From assembly GCA_903879705.1 (NCBI GenBank), contig CAIRMO010000012.1, positions 1 to 51,849 of the forward strand: a stretch of 51,849 bases of DNA, given 5' to 3'. The translations under genes were made by a program, and so were the position numbers. Within the stretch, counting starts at the first letter, position 1, and each line of letters begins with the position of its first letter. Below, piece after piece: positions 9,001 through 16,992 of this stretch. The notes under the pieces are model-generated. The model was not told where the DNA came from, did no database searches, and saw nothing but the letters and a program-made list of their open reading frames with translations. Source of the stretch: an uncultured Candidatus Competibacteraceae bacterium. GTDB taxonomy: Bacteria; Pseudomonadota; Gammaproteobacteria; Competibacterales; Competibacteraceae.

Positions 9001-9771
9001 ATTAGTGCTGTCTATAATCGAGTCAGCATCATCGTTGTCACTTATAAAAACATGGACATCAGCCAGTTATGTCTTGAGAAACTGTTAAGCAATACCACCT
9101 ACCCCAACTATGAAATTATCGTTGTGGATAACGATTCCAAGGATGGCACTGCTAACTACTTAAACTATATGCAGGAACGCTACGATAATATAAAAATTAT
9201 CGTCAACAATGAGAATCGTGGTTTTGCGGCGGCGAATAATCAGGGGCTTGCTATTGCGAGCGGTGATTACTTGGTGCTACTCAATAACGACACGGTACCT
9301 CCTCGTGGCTGGCTGGCCCCATTACTTAAACATTTACGGGATGCACAGCTTGGCTTGGTCGGGCCGGTCACCAACTTTGTTGGCAATGAAGCAAAGATCG
9401 ATGTATCCTATAATAATCTGGATGAGATGGAACATTTTGCGCTCCACCAAATGCGAACGCATGAAGGTAGAATATTCGACATTAAAGTTTTGGCAATGTT
9501 CTGCGTCGCAATGCGTCGGGACGTCTACGAGCGGGTAGGTCCATTGGATGAGAGTTTTGGTATTGGTATGTTTGAGGACGATGATTACAGTAACCGAATT
9601 CGACAACTTGGATATAGAGTTGTTTGTGCCGAGGATTCCTTCGTTCATCACTTTGGTCAGGCAGCATTTAAAAAACTGATAGAAACGGGTGAATATCACG
9701 AAATTTGGAAAAAAAACCAAGCTTATTACGAGCAAAAATGGGGGAAATGGAATCCTCACATTCATCGATAA
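6043..9771 (+). CDS. Giant fusion: sulfotransferase-like domain, coiled coil, GT4-type and GT2-type glycosyltransferases
   Basis: A 1242-residue protein with four visible parts. Residues ~1-225 are a sulfotransferase-family P-loop domain (VLGMHRSGTSAVARL near the N-terminus, the place where PAPS-binding enzymes have a 5'-phosphosulfate loop). Residues ~235-540 are a long Gln/Glu/Leu-rich coiled coil including 28-residue repeats. Residues ~620-985 resemble a GT-B glycosyltransferase (NARYQRPQQLA, then VDPVKFYEYISAGKPVIS). Residues ~993-1242 are a GT2 domain (VSIIVVTYKN, VVDNDSKDG, LLNNDTVPP, MFEDDDYSNRI). Such a protein could couple chain extension and sulfation, with the coiled coil acting as a spacer or oligomeriser, as in some bifunctional O-antigen polymerising enzymes. 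The domain calls are firm for GT2, good for GT4 and the P-loop. Substrates are unknown. Confidence 0.88.
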   Translation: MQIIVLGMHRSGTSAVARLINMMGADTGPSHLIGEPAADNEKGFWERQDVRDLDDALLETVGCAWDDVTCFAQDKLLKVEHAELSIQAKRIIFNMDTHRPWVLKEPRLCLTLPFWLPFLEVPVCVLPSRSPLEIAKSLQSRNGFSLVYGVALWEKYTVEALRSSQNPPRIIVSYSRLISNPIDTVHSLYQNLCEFDVQGLRMPSEREILAFVESRLYHQREAVQDTEGTLNESQRQLAKAVEDGSVLSWGKIPDLSAGASEILAQNYQMNSAQQEIAETRRILKSAQEETQNLSQQLENIRCESVDVRQCLETTLGEVAELRQERDAVRHEVIERDQQLQKNRSESLDLRQCLETVQGEAIGLRRDRDSAMAKQNTALAERDAARSQVFEIDQQLEQTQIEAGKLRQDRDVARTQIIGLNQQLEQTQIEAGKLRQDRDAARTQIIGLNQQLEQTQIEAGKLHRRLLVAQNEIEHVRNSQQLSIMVKQNEIETANQQLNDINLQLTHLNQDMVAKDQQLVFLSGELKLLEEWLKQIEQSFISTLHSWRWRVGHSSVSLIEKLLLRRRGLLGADHIQNLLRQFQDWSTKARKWETMVRRTHLPLPSLGSVAPLGEVMASPAPTTACYDLICFANIDWNARYQRPQQLAVQFSRHGHRVFYVVASRCLSPNDAQGFRASVVANNIYEVELMAHAVPDRYSNVLDAANTELFLQSLSRLRDAFGIVDAVCNVHLAFWTPLVLRLRQCWDWRVLYDCMDEWEDFPNIGKPLLEAEKELVQRSDVVTVTAALLEQKWRNDNPRCLLVRNGVDFDFFRQHYQPTHILGDISHPVIGFYGALAEWVNLGLLASMARARPNWSLVLLGDVFVTDLEGLDGLPNVHLLGRRPYEEMPLYLYHFDVCLVPFRINQVTHAVDPVKFYEYISAGKPVISAPLKELEIYKDYLYFAATPDAFVDQIERALAENDLKLQQRRIDLARDNDWRNRYQAMAQAISAVYNRVSIIVVTYKNMDISQLCLEKLLSNTTYPNYEIIVVDNDSKDGTANYLNYMQERYDNIKIIVNNENRGFAAANNQGLAIASGDYLVLLNNDTVPPRGWLAPLLKHLRDAQLGLVGPVTNFVGNEAKIDVSYNNLDEMEHFALHQMRTHEGRIFDIKVLAMFCVAMRRDVYERVGPLDESFGIGMFEDDDYSNRIRQLGYRVVCAEDSFVHHFGQAAFKKLIETGEYHEIWKKNQAYYEQKWGKWNPHIHR
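7219..7426 (+). repeat. 84-bp in-frame tandem repeat (2.5 copies) in the coiled-coil region
   Basis: Units begin at 7219, 7303 and 7387 with exact 84-bp spacing; the third is partial. The unit encodes 28 residues, i.e. four heptads, containing QQLEQTQIEAGKL. Units 2 and 3 are nearly identical in DNA, which points to recent duplication and to possible length variation of the coiled-coil rod without frame loss. Confidence 0.9.
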
Positions 9772-9812
9772 GTTAGGATAAATTTACTTTCGAAAAGTTC
9801 GGAGATTAATGT

Positions 9813-10757
9813 ATGGATGATGATGATGATAAAAAGAAGATTGTTGACTATTGGTCGGAAAATATAGCAGGCTCCAATCCTTTCTCCTCTGATGTTTATT
9901 GGCTGGCTATACCGGCTGTTCAGGAGCGTTATCAAAAAAAGGCTTGCGCTAATAAGCCTTATTCAAGTTGGGTAGAATACTGTGTCAAGGAATTTTTAGG
10001 AGTTGCTGTCCCTGTACAGCGAATGCTGAGTATTGGTTGTGGTACGGGTAGCTTGGAGCGTCACTTATATAGTTTGGATGTTTTTCAGCAATGCGATGCT
10101 GTTGATATCTCTCTCAAAGCTGTTGAAATTGCCAAACAGGAAGCAGATAAGCTTAATATAACTTCCATAAGTTATTCGGCATATGACATCGAAGCTATGG
10201 AGTTAGTAACAGACCGGTATGATGTTGTTTGGTTTAATGGTTCGCTACATCATATTAAGGAACTCGAATTCGTTTTGAATCGAGTAAAACAAGCGCTAAA
10301 ACCCAATGGTTGGCTATTTTTTAATGAATATGTCGGTTTTAATCGATTTGCTTTTTCAAGTCGTCAGCGTGAGATTTTTCAACATGCGTTTTACCTGATT
10401 CCATCGCGATACCGGCGATCTTTTCAACATCAACCTACTACAAATGCTCATCAAACTATTCCACCTCTCCCTGATCCCAGTGAAGTTGCGCATGTAGATC
10501 CATCTGAAGCGGTGCGATCGCAAGATATTTTATCAGTTGTTAATAGTCTGTTTGAGATCGTAAAAATTAATAGCTGTGGTGGTTCATTGCTGCAATTTTT
10601 ACTGAGCGGAATTGCCGGCAACTTTAAGCAGTCTGACCCCCAATCAATGTTAATTCTGAATATGTTATTTGCAATAGAAGACGCACTGATTGAATCTGGA
10701 GTTATTCAGAGTGATTTTGTTGTTGTGGCGGCACGGCAATATTCACTGGTTTCTTGA
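9813..10757 (+). CDS. Class I SAM-dependent methyltransferase
   Basis: Cytoplasmic methyltransferase of 314 residues, probably acting on a sugar or glycan intermediate of the island. SAM motif I is MLSIGCGTGSLERHL near residues 71-85; a post-motif region has VDISLKAVEIAKQEA, and motif II/III is seen as YDVVWFNGSLHHIKE and ALKPNGWLFFNEYVG. An SD-like GGAG lies 8 nt before the ATG. The N-terminus carries an odd run of five Asp. The C-terminal end (SDFVVVAARQ) reappears as a degraded copy at 11732-11836, so this gene or a close relative was duplicated around the next gene. The methyl acceptor is not known. Confidence 0.85.
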   Translation: MDDDDDKKKIVDYWSENIAGSNPFSSDVYWLAIPAVQERYQKKACANKPYSSWVEYCVKEFLGVAVPVQRMLSIGCGTGSLERHLYSLDVFQQCDAVDISLKAVEIAKQEADKLNITSISYSAYDIEAMELVTDRYDVVWFNGSLHHIKELEFVLNRVKQALKPNGWLFFNEYVGFNRFAFSSRQREIFQHAFYLIPSRYRRSFQHQPTTNAHQTIPPLPDPSEVAHVDPSEAVRSQDILSVVNSLFEIVKINSCGGSLLQFLLSGIAGNFKQSDPQSMLILNMLFAIEDALIESGVIQSDFVVVAARQYSLVS

Positions 10758-10824
10758 CTTTAAAGTTGCGATCTGGTGGCGTCAAGGTTTCCATTTTAAG
10801 CAGGCTAAATGAGAAAATTTTATC

Positions 10825-11730
10825 ATGTCCGATTTAATTAAAAATGCAACTCCACTGTTTGTTATTGGTGTGCCTCGCAGCGGCACCACAATGCTGGCAC
10901 GGCTTTTAAGTAATCACCCTAATATTGTACAAACTTATGAAACCTCAGCTTTTCTTTTATTCGATAACATAATAAAAAATGCTGAGCGTGGTTCCAAAGC
11001 AGGCATTCTATATGGCAAAGAGTACCAAACTCTCTGGTCAAAGCATCTGGCTAGTGTGGCAAAAGACGTTATTGAGTCTTTCTATGAAAAAATCTTTGAA
11101 ACAGAAGGTCGTGATGATGTGCGTTACTGGGGAGATAAACATCCTCATCACAATGCTTGTTTGCCTTTTATAGAATGGCTTTACCCTAATGCCCTATATA
11201 TTTATATCGTCAGAGATCCAAGAGATGTTGCCTGTTCTATTGCTGAAAATCGAAAATTAAGTTTTGAACAGGCGTTTGATATATGGGGGAAAATTTCTGA
11301 AGACTATGAAAAATTCCAAAGTTCTGTCAGTGGCGATCGTTTGTGCCGTGTTCAATATGAACATATCGTTAAAAATTATGAAGAAGGTATCAGTCAGATT
11401 ATGAACTGGCTGGATATTGAATTTAGTCCTGCCGTTAGAGAACATGTCAGGTGTAAACAAGGACAAGATTTCCATAATCCTAAAAAACAGGACACTATTA
11501 ATTTTGCTGAAAAATCTATGGGGAGATGGAAAGATCGAATAACTCAAGAAGAAAATAACTATGCGTTATCCCATGCAGTCGATTATATGATTAAATATAA
11601 CTATTCAATCGATACTTTGACTCTTCCTGCAGAGTTAAATCCACCAGCTTTGGAGTTAGATTTGCGGGACAAGTTAGAGCCTGCTAAAGGATGGCTGGAA
11701 AATATCTTTCGAAAACACAGTACTAAGTAG
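10825..11730 (+). CDS. Sulfotransferase family protein
   Basis: 301 residues with the two PAPS-binding signatures of the family: the 5'-phosphosulfate loop VIGVPRSGTTMLARLL near residues 13-28 and the 3'-phosphate-binding stretch IYIVRDPRDVACS near 130-142. It also has the family YEHIVKNYEEG region near 173. It probably transfers sulfate from PAPS to a glycan hydroxyl in the cytoplasm before export. It lies between a methyltransferase and wecB in the same direction. This is the second sulfotransferase-type domain in the island, after the N-terminus of the giant fusion. The PAPS supply genes are not in the window. Confidence 0.87.
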   Translation: MSDLIKNATPLFVIGVPRSGTTMLARLLSNHPNIVQTYETSAFLLFDNIIKNAERGSKAGILYGKEYQTLWSKHLASVAKDVIESFYEKIFETEGRDDVRYWGDKHPHHNACLPFIEWLYPNALYIYIVRDPRDVACSIAENRKLSFEQAFDIWGKISEDYEKFQSSVSGDRLCRVQYEHIVKNYEEGISQIMNWLDIEFSPAVREHVRCKQGQDFHNPKKQDTINFAEKSMGRWKDRITQEENNYALSHAVDYMIKYNYSIDTLTLPAELNPPALELDLRDKLEPAKGWLENIFRKHSTK

Positions 11731-11731
11731 G

Positions 11732-11836
11732 TCTAGTTTCAATTATCGTGGTTCCAATTCAGAGCCGGATACATTATTAGAACTAGGTGATATTAATAGT
11801 GATTTTGCTGTGGTTGTAGCACAGCCAAAGTCTTAG
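11732..11836 (+). pseudogene. Remnant of a methyltransferase C-terminus
   Basis: Reading the frame that ends at TAG 11834-11836 gives a tail with LLELGDINSDFAVVVAQPKS and no start. It matches the C-terminal tail of the methyltransferase at 9813-10757 (LIESGVIQSDFVVVAARQ) in order and spacing. It looks like what is left of a duplicated methyltransferase gene after insertion or replacement by the sulfotransferase gene. The match is short, so confidence is moderate. Confidence 0.5.
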
Positions 11837-11875
11837 TTTGACTAATCTCCTGTAAAGTTAAATCCATAACAAAAA

Positions 11876-12979
11876 ATGGCAAAAAAAATAGTTTGCGTAG
11901 TCGGCACCCGCCCTGAAGCCATCAAGATGGCGCCTGTTATTTTGGCTTTGAAAAAAGAGTCTTGGATCGAAGTGCGGGTGCTGGCTACCGCCCAACACCG
12001 ACACATGCTGGATCAAGTGTTGGCCGCTTTCGCCGTCGAACCAGACGTTGACCTTGACATCATGCGCCCCAATCAGGCACTTACCACGCTCACCGCACGG
12101 CTGCTACTCGACCTTGATGATGTATTGCAGGCGGAAAAACCGGATGTCGTGTTAGCGCAGGGAGATACCACGACAGTTATGACGGTTGCTTTGGCCTGTT
12201 TCTATCATCGTATTTCATTCGGTCATGTCGAAGCTGGCTTGCGTACTGGCGATATAAACAATCCTTTCCCAGAGGAAATGAACCGCACGGTAGCCGGACG
12301 ACTTTCGCGGTGGCATTTTGCACCGACGCAAAGTTCCCGTTATAACCTGTTGCGTGAAGGCGTATCGGGTGCTGATATTTATGTCACCGGCAACACAGTG
12401 ATCGATGCGCTAATGACGGTAGCGAAGCGTGATCTCGATATTGGGATTGATCTGGATTCTTCAAAACGCTTGATTTTAGTTACGGCGCATCGCCGGGAAA
12501 ATTTCGGCGAACCCTTTCGCCAAGTGTGCCGTGCCATCCGTGCTTTAGCTGATGCCTATCCGGATATCGAGATTCTTTACCCGGTTCATCCTAATCCAAA
12601 TGTTACCGAGATGGCTCATGCCTTGTTGGCCGATCATCCGCGTATCCGGCTTTGCGCTCCACTGGATTATCTGCCGTTTGTAGCGGCAATGAAGCGGGCT
12701 TATTTGATTCTGAGCGACTCCGGCGGAGTGCAGGAAGAGGCACCTGCATTAGGAAAGCCAGTACTAGTTTTACGTCGGGAAACAGAGCGGCCAGAAGCAG
12801 TGACCGAAGGCGTGGTGAAATTAGTGGGACCTGATTACGACGCGATCATGATGGAATCGATGCGGTTACTGGATGACCCGGCCTACTACGCATCGATGGC
12901 GCGTGGAGTCTCTCCTTACGGCGATGGTCATGCCTCTGAACGAATTGTCGCTATTTTACAGAAAGATCTGACTGACTAG
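11876..12979 (+). CDS. wecB: UDP-N-acetylglucosamine 2-epimerase, non-hydrolysing
   Basis: Interconverts UDP-GlcNAc and UDP-ManNAc, supplying ManNAc-type precursors. It is 367 residues, the usual size. Conserved family stretches are VVGTRPEAIKMAPV at the N-terminus, LAQGDTTTV near 96, GHVEAGLRTGD near 116, PFPEEMNR near 129, VTAHRRENFGEP near 204 and the C-terminal SGGVQEEAPALGKPVLVLR with TERPEA. These carry the catalytic acidic residues and His known from E. coli WecB. The gene is followed after 3 bp by a glycosyltransferase with a TTG start, so they are probably co-transcribed. Confidence 0.95.
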   Translation: MAKKIVCVVGTRPEAIKMAPVILALKKESWIEVRVLATAQHRHMLDQVLAAFAVEPDVDLDIMRPNQALTTLTARLLLDLDDVLQAEKPDVVLAQGDTTTVMTVALACFYHRISFGHVEAGLRTGDINNPFPEEMNRTVAGRLSRWHFAPTQSSRYNLLREGVSGADIYVTGNTVIDALMTVAKRDLDIGIDLDSSKRLILVTAHRRENFGEPFRQVCRAIRALADAYPDIEILYPVHPNPNVTEMAHALLADHPRIRLCAPLDYLPFVAAMKRAYLILSDSGGVQEEAPALGKPVLVLRRETERPEAVTEGVVKLVGPDYDAIMMESMRLLDDPAYYASMARGVSPYGDGHASERIVAILQKDLTD

Positions 12980-12982
12980 ACC

Positions 12983-14281
12983 TTGCGTATTCTACTCATC
13001 GCTTACGAATTCCCGCCAATTCAAGCAGCGCAATCATTGCGCTGGTATTATCTTGGCAACGCGTTGGCTGGTTGTGGCGCTGAAATTGATGTTTTAACGG
13101 TACGGATTCATGATCTGTGGGGCGAGGACTGGCCTTTGCATCCTAATATATCAGTGCATCGCTGTTTTCCGGGACCGTTTGTAGGTGTTTCTGGCTGGTT
13201 GCGTCATCGGTTAACCCGGGCAGACACTGCCGAATTGTCGAGTGCTGAAAACCGTATAGGGATCGCTGAAAAGATATACCGGTTGTTACGGCGGGGATTG
13301 GATCAACTGCTGATTCCGGATGTGCGTACCGAGTGGTTTCCGTTTGCCTGGAGTCGGCTGCAAGCACTGGTTGCCCAGCGTTGTCCTGATTTGATCATCA
13401 GTTCCCATGAACCAGGCGTTGATTTGCTACTGGGATTGCGGGCCAAGCGTCGTTGGAATTTACCATGGATCGCTGATCTTGCCGACCCTGTGCTAGCACC
13501 TTATACTCCACGCTGGCGAAAAATGGTGGACAACGCTCTTGAACGCCGGGTTTGCCAGACCGCTGATTGTATTGTGGTGACGAACCAGGCCATGACTGAA
13601 CTAATGCACCAGCGTCACGGGTTACCGCTGAAGCAGTGTGTTGTAATTCAGCAAGGTTTTCCTACCACTGAATTACCGTCAAGCGTGTTTTCGCTATCGA
13701 TTAAAGCTTGCAATCATTGCTCAATGCTTGATCTGGTTTATACCGGCACTTTTTACAAGGACTTCCGTAATCCTGACCCATTATTCCAAGCCATTAAACA
13801 AGTACCTGGGGTGAGACTGGTTTACGCTGGTGATAGCAGTGGCTTTGAGAAAGAACTGGCCGCTTTGGGAGATCAGGCACTGGTGTTGGGCCGACGTAAA
13901 CACCTGGAATGTCTAATCTTACAAAGTCAGGCTGCTTTACTGATTAGCATCGGTAATCGCCAGGCGCACCAGATACCGGGTAAGATATTTGAGTATTTCG
14001 GTGCCTGTCGACCGATTCTACATCTGTTCTATGATCCATGCGATCCGGTCAAACAACTCCTTGAAACGTTACGCCGTGGTCGGAGTATCCCTAATGAGCA
14101 GGAGGCTATTCAGGCTAATCTTCAAAGTCTGCGCGATTCTTTCCATGCAGATAAAATGGATGAAACTTTTGACTTATCACCTCAAATAGTGTCTAATTTT
14201 TCTTGGCAAGCTCAAGGAGATAAACTTTGGGCCGGTTGTAAACTAATAGTTACCCTATCTAGAGAGAAAGTTAATGACTAA
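12983..14281 (+). CDS. Glycosyltransferase, GT4-like (GT-B fold)
   Basis: 432 residues. The N-terminus RILLIAYEFPPIQAAQSLRWYYLGNAL is the typical start of GT4 enzymes acting on cell-surface polysaccharide, and the C-terminal half has LVYTGTFYKDFRNPDPLFQAI and IPGKIFEYFGACRPIL, the donor-binding EX7E-like area in degenerate form. The start is TTG at 12983, only 3 bp after the wecB stop. The 3' end overlaps the next gene by 8 bp. It probably adds one sugar to the repeat unit on the cytoplasmic side; donor and linkage are unknown. Confidence 0.83.
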   Translation: MRILLIAYEFPPIQAAQSLRWYYLGNALAGCGAEIDVLTVRIHDLWGEDWPLHPNISVHRCFPGPFVGVSGWLRHRLTRADTAELSSAENRIGIAEKIYRLLRRGLDQLLIPDVRTEWFPFAWSRLQALVAQRCPDLIISSHEPGVDLLLGLRAKRRWNLPWIADLADPVLAPYTPRWRKMVDNALERRVCQTADCIVVTNQAMTELMHQRHGLPLKQCVVIQQGFPTTELPSSVFSLSIKACNHCSMLDLVYTGTFYKDFRNPDPLFQAIKQVPGVRLVYAGDSSGFEKELAALGDQALVLGRRKHLECLILQSQAALLISIGNRQAHQIPGKIFEYFGACRPILHLFYDPCDPVKQLLETLRRGRSIPNEQEAIQANLQSLRDSFHADKMDETFDLSPQIVSNFSWQAQGDKLWAGCKLIVTLSREKVND

Positions 14282-15869
14282 TACTGAAGAACAATTCTCG
14301 TTGGGACAATTAGAGTCGTCAATACAAGGTACTTTAGTACAGTATTGGCCCCATTTCCTTGCCTGTGTATTAATTTTTGTAGTTTTGTATTTTTCCGAAT
14401 TTTCGGAATACAGAATAAGGGTTGATGAGGAAATGCAAGGATCATATACAGAGACAACCCGTCTTCTTGTTCCTTTGATTTCAGTGGGACGATGGGGAGC
14501 AGCTATCATTGAAACATTTTTAATTCGCTTACTGAATCCGTACTTTTCGATGGTCGTATTTGCTTCTTGTCTTGTAATTTCGTTCCTCATGTTCTGTAAA
14601 GCAGTTCGAATTCAACTAAGTCCATCGATCATCTTATCATTTTTTCTATTTGCCGGATTTCCCACATGGTATTATCTGATTGAGTTCAAAGGCGTACTAT
14701 TTTTTAATAGTTTATCTATTTTATTTTCCTCAGTTGCCGGATATCTATTTGTTTCACGACAACGACTGGCGTCCTTATTTTTTGTCTTATTTCTCACTGC
14801 TGCTATATCAATCTATCAATCTGCTATCTTTGTGGCGTTAACTATTTCTGTCGCGGCAATCTTTGTTAGAAAGGATTGTGCTAATTCAACATATCCATGT
14901 CCAGCACTTTTCTACTCCTTATTAAAGCTAATCATCCTTAGCATTATATCCGTGTCTTTGTATCTAATAATCTGGAAGTTATTGCTGTCATGGTTCAATT
15001 TGAAACCGGCATATATAGACACCTATCTTAACCTAAATATTTTGACGCAAAATCCTCTAACATTAATCAGAAATACTCTAGGACAAGCCATATCTCTTTA
15101 TTCAGGTGCAAACCCTGTATTCTATGGGTTATTTGAAGTTACGGGAATTTTGTTCCTCTTCGGATTTGTGTCACTGATTGTTCGTGAGTACCAATTAAAT
15201 AAAAATGCAGTCAATAGAATTATATCTTTCTTTCCCATCATCATATTGGTACTGATTCCCTTTACATTAAACCTATTAAGCGGTGGTCAATTGCCTGAGC
15301 GCACCTTGTTTGCAGTTCCATTCGCATATTGGTTTATTGTTGCTATGACTCTGCAATCACCTTATTCATGTATCCGCTTAACAGGGAAAGCGTTAATGCT
15401 CATAGTTGCTCTTCAATATTTTCAACTCTCAAATTTCGCTTCATTTTCACACTATTATGTATCAATTCATGATCAACTTATTGCAAGCCAAATTTATCAG
15501 CGGGTTAGTCAAGAAATAGATCACTATGACCGCAATAAAGTTTATTCAATAGATTTTGTAGGTCCGCTCCATTTTCGAAATGTTGGAGGATATCTCCGCG
15601 GACATAACGCAGTTACGGGAAGTTCCATTTTCGAATGGGCTAATAATAGTGATCCTAGCCGTCCGATTGCTTTCTTGAGCTTATTTGATATGGGAAAATT
15701 CAAACCCATAAATAACGAGAAACGTGCGACCATTATTGCACAGATTGATCAGATGCCTTTATGGCCGGATAAGGGTTCTGTCAGGAATATCAATGGCATT
15801 ATTATCGTTAAGTTTGGAGATTATCCAAAAAGCATCAGAAATGCAATTGACAGTATGAAACAGGAGTAA
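14274..15869 (+). CDS. Multi-pass membrane protein, GtrII-type glucosyltransferase family
   Basis: 531 residues with about ten hydrophobic segments. After a first membrane helix it has YRIRVDEEMQ with acidic residues in the first periplasmic loop, followed by ISVGRWGAAIIETFLI, a pattern of GtrII-type enzymes that transfer glucose from bactoprenol-P-glucose onto O-antigen in the periplasm. A soluble C-terminal part follows about residue 400. With the GtrB-like (17262) and GtrA-like (21683) genes downstream it would complete a side-branch glucosylation set. The GtrII assignment rests on the N-terminal pattern. The gene is strongly AT-rich. Confidence 0.65.
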   Translation: MTNTEEQFSLGQLESSIQGTLVQYWPHFLACVLIFVVLYFSEFSEYRIRVDEEMQGSYTETTRLLVPLISVGRWGAAIIETFLIRLLNPYFSMVVFASCLVISFLMFCKAVRIQLSPSIILSFFLFAGFPTWYYLIEFKGVLFFNSLSILFSSVAGYLFVSRQRLASLFFVLFLTAAISIYQSAIFVALTISVAAIFVRKDCANSTYPCPALFYSLLKLIILSIISVSLYLIIWKLLLSWFNLKPAYIDTYLNLNILTQNPLTLIRNTLGQAISLYSGANPVFYGLFEVTGILFLFGFVSLIVREYQLNKNAVNRIISFFPIIILVLIPFTLNLLSGGQLPERTLFAVPFAYWFIVAMTLQSPYSCIRLTGKALMLIVALQYFQLSNFASFSHYYVSIHDQLIASQIYQRVSQEIDHYDRNKVYSIDFVGPLHFRNVGGYLRGHNAVTGSSIFEWANNSDPSRPIAFLSLFDMGKFKPINNEKRATIIAQIDQMPLWPDKGSVRNINGIIIVKFGDYPKSIRNAIDSMKQE

Positions 15870-16011
15870 AAATTTGTAATTTCATTGTTCTATCCTTTTT
15901 CAATGGTTCGGACAGTTTTGACGGGTCTACAGCAAGAACTTGGCTTCTGTAGCCCCTATTAAATCCAACTTCGGAATGTGTCAATCATTTTGAGACACAG
16001 CGAGTCAACAA

Positions 16012-16580
16012 TTAGTGTAGATCGTGAGAGTTGTTGGATATCGACGGCGGGGTCTCCTCAGGCTTAGATTTGGGGGGAGGGTTGATCCAAGCGGCCTCGG
16101 GTAGGGGTGGCGCAGAAGGTGGCTGAGCCCTTGAACCGTTCGGGATGGTTGGTGAAGGCGGCCTGTAGGACGTGGTTGCGTTTGACTAGGATGTCGGCGG
16201 CTTGGCCGGTATGGACACTGGCGGGGGTCAGCAGGGCGATTCCCGAATGGTAGTGTTCGTGGTTATATCGTCTTCCCAATAGTGATTCGGACATGGTCGC
16301 CGACCACTTTTAGCTTATTTGTTTAAAAACAACTGGTTATTGATTGGATGTGTCCGGCTCTGTATTGGGACCACGATACCAGTCGAAGAAGGCGCGGCAG
16401 TGCGCTTGGGCATCGGCCAAGGAACCGAACTGAGCCGGGAACTGGGGACGGTATTTGAGGGTTTTGAACTGGGCCTCGGAATAAGGGTTATCGTCGGACA
16501 CATGAGGACGGGAATGAGTCTTGGTGACCCCCAGATCGACTAAAAGTTGTTCGACTCCCTTGGAGGTTAACCCCGAACCA
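16012..16580 (-). pseudogene. IS3-family transposase (rve integrase) remnant
   Basis: On the minus strand, from about 16580 downwards, the reading runs GLTSKGVEQLLVDLGVTKTH, then SRPHVSDDNPYSEAQFKTLK and ends at FFDWY. The frame is then broken by the MITE and resumes at about 16265 with YNHEHYHSGIALLTPASVHT. A further frameshift follows after FKGSATF: the conserved ending PPLPEAAWINPPPKSK is found in another frame near 16060-16110. So there are three lesions: 5' deletion, MITE insertion, and a 1-nt indel. The DDE region and C-terminus are recognisable as IS3 family beyond reasonable doubt. Confidence 0.85.
16268..16376. mobile_element. 109-bp MITE (TA target duplication), copy 1
   Basis: Bounded by imperfect inverted repeats (TCGTCTTCCCAATA at the left; TCGTGGTCCCAATA read from the right) and flanked by TA dinucleotides at 16266-16267 and 16377-16378. 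Removing the element plus one TA restores the uninterrupted IS3 transposase codons for FFDWYNHEHYHSG, which proves both boundaries. It has no coding capacity. TA duplication is the habit of IS630/Tc1-mariner elements. A second copy, also 109 bp with 3 differences, is at 16734. Confidence 0.92.
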
Positions 16581-16733
16581 TTGGCTTTTCAAGGAGTTTC
16601 GCAGCCTTACCCAAAACGGCAAACTCTCTTCTGCCTGATCTGCTTAGGTTTTTGAAAAATAAAAACTGTCCGAACCATTGCTTTTTATAATGAATAAGAA
16701 AGTATTAAGCAATTTTTGAGATAATTTGTGTTA

Positions 16734-16842
16734 TCGTCTTCCCAATAGTGATTCGGACATGGTCGCTGACCACTTTTAGCTTATTTGTTTAAAAACAACT
16801 GGTTATTGATTGGATGTGTCCGGCTCTATATTGGAACCACGA
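16734..16842. mobile_element. 109-bp MITE (TA target duplication), copy 2
   Basis: Same length and sequence as the copy at 16268-16376 except for three substitutions, same orientation, and again flanked by TA at 16732-16733 and 16843-16844. It sits 53 bp beyond the end of the IS3 remnant in AT-rich non-coding DNA. Confidence 0.92.
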
Positions 16843-16992
16843 TAATGATGGAAGTGAGGATAACACGTTGAATACTTTGTTGAAATTTCATGAGCAGGAT
16901 AAAAGAATACGAATTATAGGAATCCGATTTGAGTTGTGGAATAGTGTACTGTAATGCTAAATTAATCTACCACTTTTCTGGAGTAAAAACTC

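Larger units (their letters stand above)
15901..16680 (-). mobile_element. Internally deleted IS3-family element
   Basis: The two ends are inverted copies of CAATGGTTCGGACAGTTTT (15901-15919, and reverse-complemented at 16662-16680). A CTTTTT hexamer flanks both sides (15895-15900 and 16681-16686), which could be a target duplication but is low-complexity. Inside lies a broken IS3-family integrase on the minus strand. At about 780 bp including a 109-bp nested MITE it is far below the usual 1.2-1.5 kb: the orfA/5' half is missing. It cannot transpose by itself. Confidence 0.75.

Noticed and set aside
9813-9833. Enterokinase-like DDDDK at the methyltransferase N-terminus suggesting vector sequence
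   Set aside because: The surrounding DNA is continuous with the island, has a natural SD and no vector features; the Asp run is coincidental.
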